Shown here in pieces: positions 58,985 to 64,000 of a stretch of 64,000 bases of DNA. Both the position numbers and the translations under genes were made by a program. Below the pieces are notes generated by a model. That model was given only the letters and a program-made list of their open reading frames with translations, did not search any database and was not told the origin of the DNA. The DNA comes from CAZYFH01 sp965197395 (GTDB lineage Bacteria > Acidobacteriota > Vicinamibacteria > Vicinamibacterales > UBA8438): positions 62,001-126,000 of the forward strand of contig CBDANB010000007.1 of NCBI GenBank assembly GCA_965197395.1, in the 5' to 3' direction. The stretch's first letter is position 1. The number at the start of each line of letters is the position of its first letter.

Positions 58985-60769
58985 TCAATCCGGGAGCGCG
59001 AAGACAAAGATATTGCTGCCGCTGCTGGGTCGTAGCTCCGGCGTCATGGCGCTCCAGCGCGTGGCGTTACCGCCGGTGCCCGTACCCGCCACGACGTACT
59101 GTCGTCCGTCGACCGCGTAGGTCACGGGGAACCCACTCACGGGCGACCCGAGGTTGATTTCCCACAGCACCTCGCCCGTCTCGTCATCGAGCGCGCGAAA
59201 CCGGCCAGCGATGTCGCCGCCGAAGACGAGCCCCCCGCCGGTTGCCGCGAGCGACATGGTGGCGGCTCGCTGCTCGTACGTCCAGGACGTCTCGCCGGTC
59301 TCGGCGGAAATTGCCCGGACGGTGCCAAGGTTGTCCGTGCCGGGCGACAGCTGGAATCGCATGCTCAGGCTGTAGAGGGATGTCTTTCCGTCGTCGAGCG
59401 CCGCCATCCGAGCGCACGCATTCCTGAGCGGCATATACATCGTGTTGGTTCTCGGGCTGTAGGCGCCGGCCTCCCAGTCCTTGCCCCCCATCGCGCTCGG
59501 GCACGCAAGCACTTCCTGTCCCATGCCCCCAAACACGACTTCGGCATTCTCGGACACCGCCCCCGTCGCACCATCGATGTGGGTGATCACGTTCTGGGTG
59601 ACCGTGGGGGTCGCCCAGAGGAATTCGCCCGTCGCGCGATCGAGCGTATACACGATGCCGGTCTTGCCAGGGATCCCGGTCACGACGCGACGCGTCTCCC
59701 CGGACCGCAGTCGCGGGTTGATCCAGCTCACCGCCACCGGGTCCGGCCGTACGGCCGTGTCGACCAGCAGACGTTCGAACGGGTGGTCGAGGTCCCAATG
59801 GTCGTTCAGGTGCTGGTAATACCACACGATTTCACCGGTATCGGCGTTCAGCGCGAGCGTCGAATTGTGATATAGATGCGCGTTCCCGGTGCCGCCAAGC
59901 ATGAACTTCGGTGCTGGTGATGTCACCGACGTGCCGATGTAGATGAGGTTCAACGCCGGGTCGTAGCTCGGCGCCATCCAGGTCCCGACGTGCCTGCGCT
60001 CTTCGTAAGGCACGCCGCCCCACGTCTCATCGCCCGGCTCACCCGGCGCGGGGATGGTTCGCCGACGCCACAGTTCTGTCCCTGTCCGCGCGTCGTGCGC
60101 GGTGATGACGCAGGCGTCCGGGCCGCCGCTGGGCATACAGCTCCGGCCCGAGATCACCTTGCCATCGGCAATGATCGGCCCCGAGCTCTGGTTCGCCGGG
60201 TGGACCCGGTAGTCGAGAATCTGGGTTTCCCAGACCAGATCCCCGGTCGTCACATCGAGAGCGAAGACGTAGTCGTCGACGCTGGTATCAATGACGAGGT
60301 TGTCGTAGATCGCCAGGTTTCTGTTTGTCGTGCAGACACCGGGGATCAGGAACTCGCACACATCGTCGGGCAGCGACCGGCGATATTCCCAGATGAGGTC
60401 GCCGGTCACGGCGTCGATGGCCTGGATGACGTCGCTCGGGTTCGGCATGTACATGACGCCGTCGTACACCAGCGGCGTACCCTGTTGCCGGCCCGGCGTG
60501 TGCAGCGCGCGTGACCAGACCAGGCGCAGATCACCGACATTCGTCCGGTCGATCTGGTCGAGTGGGCTGTAGCCCCACCCGTCGAGCGTGCGTCGCCACA
60601 TCAGCCAGTCATCGGGCGAGGGCGCCTGCAACGTCGCGTCGGTGACGGGGATGAACGTCGCTGTGGACTGCGCGTGCACGGCGGGCCGCGTGACTGCGCA
60701 TGCCGCGATCACGCCGGCGACGACGGCCACAATCAGGCGGCCGCGCGAGTCACTGTGTCTTGTCACCAT
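58985..60769 (-). CDS. PQQ-type quinoprotein dehydrogenase, paralog B
   Basis: 594 residues, exported (signal to VHAQS; IAAC could also be a lipobox). Near colinear with the protein at 50448-52226: WLMWRRTLDGWGYSPLDQI, VISGRSCMPSGGPDACVITAHD, HLNDHWDLDHPFERLLVDT with the catalytic W-D-x-D, and TPELRPSSGSNIFVFALPD at the end. The two paralogs are inverted relative to each other about 8.5 kb apart. Lies head to head with the serine hydrolase gene, 159 bp apart, where a TACAAT (60885-60890) may serve the latter. Confidence 0.9.
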   Translation of the reverse strand: MVTRHSDSRGRLIVAVVAGVIAACAVTRPAVHAQSTATFIPVTDATLQAPSPDDWLMWRRTLDGWGYSPLDQIDRTNVGDLRLVWSRALHTPGRQQGTPLVYDGVMYMPNPSDVIQAIDAVTGDLIWEYRRSLPDDVCEFLIPGVCTTNRNLAIYDNLVIDTSVDDYVFALDVTTGDLVWETQILDYRVHPANQSSGPIIADGKVISGRSCMPSGGPDACVITAHDARTGTELWRRRTIPAPGEPGDETWGGVPYEERRHVGTWMAPSYDPALNLIYIGTSVTSPAPKFMLGGTGNAHLYHNSTLALNADTGEIVWYYQHLNDHWDLDHPFERLLVDTAVRPDPVAVSWINPRLRSGETRRVVTGIPGKTGIVYTLDRATGEFLWATPTVTQNVITHIDGATGAVSENAEVVFGGMGQEVLACPSAMGGKDWEAGAYSPRTNTMYMPLRNACARMAALDDGKTSLYSLSMRFQLSPGTDNLGTVRAISAETGETSWTYEQRAATMSLAATGGGLVFGGDIAGRFRALDDETGEVLWEINLGSPVSGFPVTYAVDGRQYVVAGTGTGGNATRWSAMTPELRPSSGSNIFVFALPD

Positions 60770-60928
60770 GGCGTTGCGTCCTCGACAGGCAGCGTACTGC
60801 AGGTCATCGGCTGGTTCAACGCGTTCAGACGCCGGTTCGGCATCGATCGCCGAGCTGGTTGCACTCGGCGAGTGGCATCTCGCCTACAATGACGGGGGCA
60901 CTGGAGTCGCCTAGCTCGAGGTGAATCG

Positions 60929-62254
60929 ATGGATCTGACGCCAACGTGGATGGCGAGCACGCGCCCGGCGGCGGTGGTGCTCGCTCTTGTGGTTGTCTCG
61001 GTGGCGATCGGGGCGGGGCGTGCGCCGGCGGATCTCCCGGAGATGGACGGCGTGCCGACCGCCGCGCCAGAGGAGGTCGGCCTGTCATCGACGCGCCTGG
61101 AGCGACTGGACCAGGCGATGCAGGCCTACGTTGACCGTGGCGACGTCGCGGGGGTTGTGTCGCTCGTCGCTCGACGCGGCAAGGTCGTGCACTTTTCGGC
61201 GTTCGGCGACCGCGAGGTCGACGCGCGCGCGCCGATGACGCACGATGCGATCTTTCGCATCGCCTCAATGACGAAGCCAATCGCGTCGGTGGCGTTGATG
61301 ATGCTCTACGAAGAAGGGCACTTTCAGCTCCGCGATCCGATCGCCAAGTGGCTGCCGGAGTTCGCCGAGATGGCGGTGGCGTCGCCAGCGACGTATCAGG
61401 AGCTGGGACGCGGTCGATACAAGACCGTGGCGGCGTCTGGTCCGATCACCGTGCAACATCTGCTGACCCACACGGCCGGGCTGCCGAATACCTACCGTGG
61501 GATCACCAAGCCCGACTTCGACGAGATCGCGTCACAGCGTGAACCGGGGGATACGATCGGCGCGTTCGCCACGCGGCTCGCGACCCTGCCGCTGAACTTT
61601 CATCCCGGCGACGCATGGGAGTATGGCCGGGCGACCGACCTGGTCGGCCGGCTGGTGGAGGTGATATCCGGACGCCCGTTCGACCGATTCCTCGAGGAGC
61701 GGGTGTTCGAGCCACTCGGGATGACCGACACGCACTTCTACCTGCCCGAGACCAAGCTGAATCGGTTTGCGGGGCTCTACCGCCCGGATGACGCCAGGGG
61801 GCTGGTGCTGACTGAAGGCCCGACCCGTGAGAGCCGGTTCGTCCGCGAGCCGCACAGCTACTTCAGCGGCGCGGGAGGGCTGGTCTCGACGGCACGCGAC
61901 TACTTCCGTTTCCATCAGATGATGCTCAACGGCGGCGAGCTGGACGGTGCGCGGATACTCGGCCGGAAGACCGTGGAGCTGATGACGATGAACCACATCG
62001 GCGACAAGGAGGTCTGGCTGATCGGTCCCGGCTACGCATTCGGTCTGGGCTACGCGGTCGTCGACGACCCGGGTGCGGCGGCGATGCCCTATTCGGTTGG
62101 GTCCTACTTCTGGTGGGGCGCGTTCAACACGACCTTCTGGGTCGATCCCGAGGAGGAGCTGATCGGTATCCTGATGACCCAGCTCCGCCCATACACCCAC
62201 CTGAACATTCGCCAGGATCTTGCGACACTCGCGTATCAGGCCATTGTTGATTGA
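60929..62254 (+). CDS. Exported serine hydrolase (class C beta-lactamase fold)
   Basis: 441 residues, signal segment (AAVVLALVVVSVAIGAGRA). Catalytic SxxK is S113-M-T-K116 (IASMTKPIASVA). Tyr element is WEYGRATDLVGRLVE and the third box lies in the C-terminal GLGYAVVDD region. Shares the overall layout of the gene at 44401 (REVDARAPMTHDAIFRIASMTKP; FSGAGGLVSTARDY). Followed 19 bp later by a secreted protein gene, likely co-transcribed. Confidence 0.9.
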   Translation: MDLTPTWMASTRPAAVVLALVVVSVAIGAGRAPADLPEMDGVPTAAPEEVGLSSTRLERLDQAMQAYVDRGDVAGVVSLVARRGKVVHFSAFGDREVDARAPMTHDAIFRIASMTKPIASVALMMLYEEGHFQLRDPIAKWLPEFAEMAVASPATYQELGRGRYKTVAASGPITVQHLLTHTAGLPNTYRGITKPDFDEIASQREPGDTIGAFATRLATLPLNFHPGDAWEYGRATDLVGRLVEVISGRPFDRFLEERVFEPLGMTDTHFYLPETKLNRFAGLYRPDDARGLVLTEGPTRESRFVREPHSYFSGAGGLVSTARDYFRFHQMMLNGGELDGARILGRKTVELMTMNHIGDKEVWLIGPGYAFGLGYAVVDDPGAAAMPYSVGSYFWWGAFNTTFWVDPEEELIGILMTQLRPYTHLNIRQDLATLAYQAIVD

Positions 62255-62273
62255 GTGGATCGAGGAGGACGAG

Positions 62274-63371
62274 ATGAACCAACGATGTCATGTAGCCGCC
62301 CTCATCGCGCTGACCGCGATGCTAGTGCCCGGTTCCGCCAGCGGACAGGAGGCACGATCCGTGTCGGGGGCTGATACGAGCATCGCCGGGCTGCTTCCTC
62401 CGAGCGAAGACACCGCCCTCCCGCGGACGCCGTGGGGGGATCCGAATCTGGTGGGTGTCTGGAACAACTCGACCCAGATTCCCTTCGAGCGACTGACCGA
62501 AGAAGAGCAGGCACGCAGCAATGCGGCGCAGCAGGCGGTACGCGAGGCGACCGGCGGAACCGGCGCCGGGTGGCTCGAGCAGGCAACCGGGCGCGAACGG
62601 CCGTCGCTTATCATCGATCCGCCCGATGGACGCATCCCACCGCTGCGGCCGGACGCAATCGCGCGGCTCGTCGTCCGTGAGAACGCCCGCGCGGGGCGTG
62701 GGGAAGGTGACTCGTGGCTCGACCGCAACAGCTGGGAGCGATGCATTTCTCGGACGCTGCCCATCGCGATGATCCCGAACATCTACAACGCCAACTACCA
62801 GATCTTCCAGACCGAGGACCATGTGGCGATCGTGATGGAGATGATCCACGAGACGCGGATCATCCCGCTGGACGGCCGCCCGCATGTCGGTGACGGCATC
62901 CGCCAGTGGCTGGGCGACAGCCGGGGCCGGTGGGAGGGGGACACCCTCGTCGTCGAAACGGCGTTGTTCCACAACCGGCTGGACGGCGGGGACTATCAGC
63001 CCTCGCACATCATCCAGACGACCCACCGCGGCCCAGGGGGCACGCTGCGGTTGGTGGAGCGGTTCCACCTGGTCGACGCGAACCGGATCGAGTACGAGTT
63101 CACGGTCGAGGACCCGAATACGTATACCCGGCCCTTCACGGTGTCGATTCCCATGACCCGTCGCGACACGAGCGACCCACTCAACCACCTGTTCGAGTAC
63201 GCCTGTCACGAGGGGAACTACGGGATGCTCAACCTGCTCACCGGGGCGCGTGCCGACGAGGAGCTGGCGCTCGAGGCCGCGGCGCGTGTGTCACAACAGC
63301 GGATCGACGGAGGGCACCCGGGGCTGCGGGAGCCGGCCGTGCCGATCGTGGACGCCGAGACCCCGCGGTAG
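62274..63371 (+). CDS. Secreted protein of unknown function (ERCI ... YN.NYQIFQT family)
   Basis: 365 residues, signal peptide to ASGQE. Blocks PRTPWGDPNLVGVWNN, SWERCISRTLPIAMIPNIYNANYQIFQTEDHVAIVMEMIHETRIIPLDGRPH and WLGDSRGRWEGDTLVVET form a conserved pattern I recognise from secreted proteins in Acidobacteria and Proteobacteria that have no assigned function. C-terminal YACHEGNYGMLN is also typical. Start ATG follows GAGGAGGACGAG. Probably in an operon with the serine hydrolase. Confidence 0.8.
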   Translation: MNQRCHVAALIALTAMLVPGSASGQEARSVSGADTSIAGLLPPSEDTALPRTPWGDPNLVGVWNNSTQIPFERLTEEEQARSNAAQQAVREATGGTGAGWLEQATGRERPSLIIDPPDGRIPPLRPDAIARLVVRENARAGRGEGDSWLDRNSWERCISRTLPIAMIPNIYNANYQIFQTEDHVAIVMEMIHETRIIPLDGRPHVGDGIRQWLGDSRGRWEGDTLVVETALFHNRLDGGDYQPSHIIQTTHRGPGGTLRLVERFHLVDANRIEYEFTVEDPNTYTRPFTVSIPMTRRDTSDPLNHLFEYACHEGNYGMLNLLTGARADEELALEAAARVSQQRIDGGHPGLREPAVPIVDAETPR

Positions 63372-63540
63372 CTGGAGCCGTCCACGGCGTGCTCGCGGGC
63401 GCGCCGTGGGCTCCCCGGCAGCACCACACAAACCCACCTGCGATTCGACCGCACACCGCACCCCGTGCGGTTTGGCCCGATTCTACGTTGTATAGAGTAC
63501 GGGTTCTTCGCCCAGACGTACGGTATCAGGCGGGGCCAAA

Positions 63541-64000
63541 ATGATGCGATCGATCGCCACGAACGCGAGCGTGCGCTTCGTCCGAGCGATGTGGTCGCGC
63601 GCCTTCGCCGATCGGAGCCGGCGCTCTGGTCCTGACGGGTCTCAGCCGCGATCCGCGGATCTCGAGTGGCTCCAGCGCGAGAATGCCCGCCTCTTGCGTG
63701 CGGTGGATGAGCTCGTGCTACTCAACGAGCTCGCCAAGGACATCGGCGGCACGCCCGACTCGACCCGGATCCTCAAGAAGATCACGAGCCGGGCACGGCG
63801 GGTCGTGCGCGCCGAGCAGAGTGCCATCTATCTGATTGACCCAGGCTCTACGACTATCTGATTGACCCAGGCTCTACGACGAGGAGCGGGAGCTGGACGC
63901 GTGGAACAAGGAACTGGTGGTGGCAGGGGAGATCCAGCAGCGGCTCGTGCCGATCGAGCCTCCGGTCGTCGACGGCTACGACGTCGCCGCCATCACCCGA
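63541..64000 (+). pseudogene. GAF / SpoIIE-type phosphatase, broken and cut by window edge
   Basis: The frame from 63541 encodes a coiled coil (LQRENARLLRAVDELVLLNELAKDIGG) and the first strand of a GAF domain (ARRVVRAEQSAIYLID), then hits a stop at 63861. A 26-bp unit is tandemly duplicated exactly there (63829-63854, 63855-63880). Beyond it another frame reads LYDEERELDAWNKELVVAGEIQQRLVPIEPPVVDGYDVAA, the linker and start of a PP2C domain. Most of the GAF domain is missing. Removing one 26-bp copy alone does not restore frame, so at least two events or an assembly fault are needed. Confidence 0.7.

Overview
The window reads as a GC-rich bacterial chromosome segment, most likely an acidobacterium of the Vicinamibacteria / subdivision 6 type. 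That placement is inference from gene content: a HEAT-Rieske-split cytochrome b-multiheme cytochrome c operon, DUF2911, a VWFA-related secreted protein, a secreted protein with an FWxxKDFMxWSDKEV start, many secreted quinoproteins and serine hydrolases. There is no rRNA to confirm it. One tRNA (initiator Met) is present. No CRISPR array, prophage or replication origin was seen.

Layout. 0-7.3 kb: dcd, then a five-gene bc-type electron-transfer operon (HEAT-repeat membrane protein, Rieske protein, cytochrome b6-like subunit with the Cys used for heme ci, an enlarged cytochrome b C-terminal subunit, an octaheme cytochrome c), preceded by a perfect TTGTGA-N6-TCACAA palindrome. 7.3-13.2 kb: nicotinamide salvage (pncA, pncB, a sirtuin), then a pgi gene split by an IS3-family element and also carrying a 1-nt frameshift. 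13.2-19.4 kb: frameshifted M28 peptidase, enoyl-CoA hydratase, class III CoA-transferase, tartrate dehydrogenase-like enzyme, and amt-glnB. 19.4-24.4 kb: 25-bp tandem repeats upstream of glnB, an HD-GYP protein, an acyl-CoA dehydrogenase gene split by a 324-bp MITE, a secreted protein, tRNA-fMet, ftsB. 24.6-35.7 kb: mostly housekeeping (cutA, DUF368 lipid-carrier flippase, SpoIIE-type phosphatase, an unusual DUF2007-RNase III fusion, AAA ATPase, purA, PilZ protein, M2 peptidase, TVP38-type membrane protein, cupin). 35.9-44.3 kb: an IS630 element, lactate permease with a STAS protein, ald, small Rieske ferredoxin, membrane hydrolase, ComEA-like protein, pseudopilin, PilZ protein and a sigma54-type AAA+ regulator. 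44.4-64 kb: secreted catabolic or peripheral genes: two serine beta-lactamase-fold hydrolases, a Tat-exported HDAC-like deacetylase, a NIPSNAP gene split by an IS200-type element, secreted VOC and VWFA proteins, four PQQ-type beta-propeller proteins around a benzoylformate decarboxylase-like enzyme, and a broken GAF/SpoIIE-phosphatase gene at the edge.

The most striking feature is insertion history. Three different elements (IS3, a folded MITE, IS200/IS605) each interrupt a conserved gene, and cutting each out on paper restores an unbroken reading frame. Each junction can therefore be stated to the base, or within a few bases for the IS200. These insertions look recent. A fourth element (IS630, TA duplication) is intergenic. 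Three further reading-frame breaks (pgi, M28 peptidase, terminal phosphatase) may be real decay or assembly errors.
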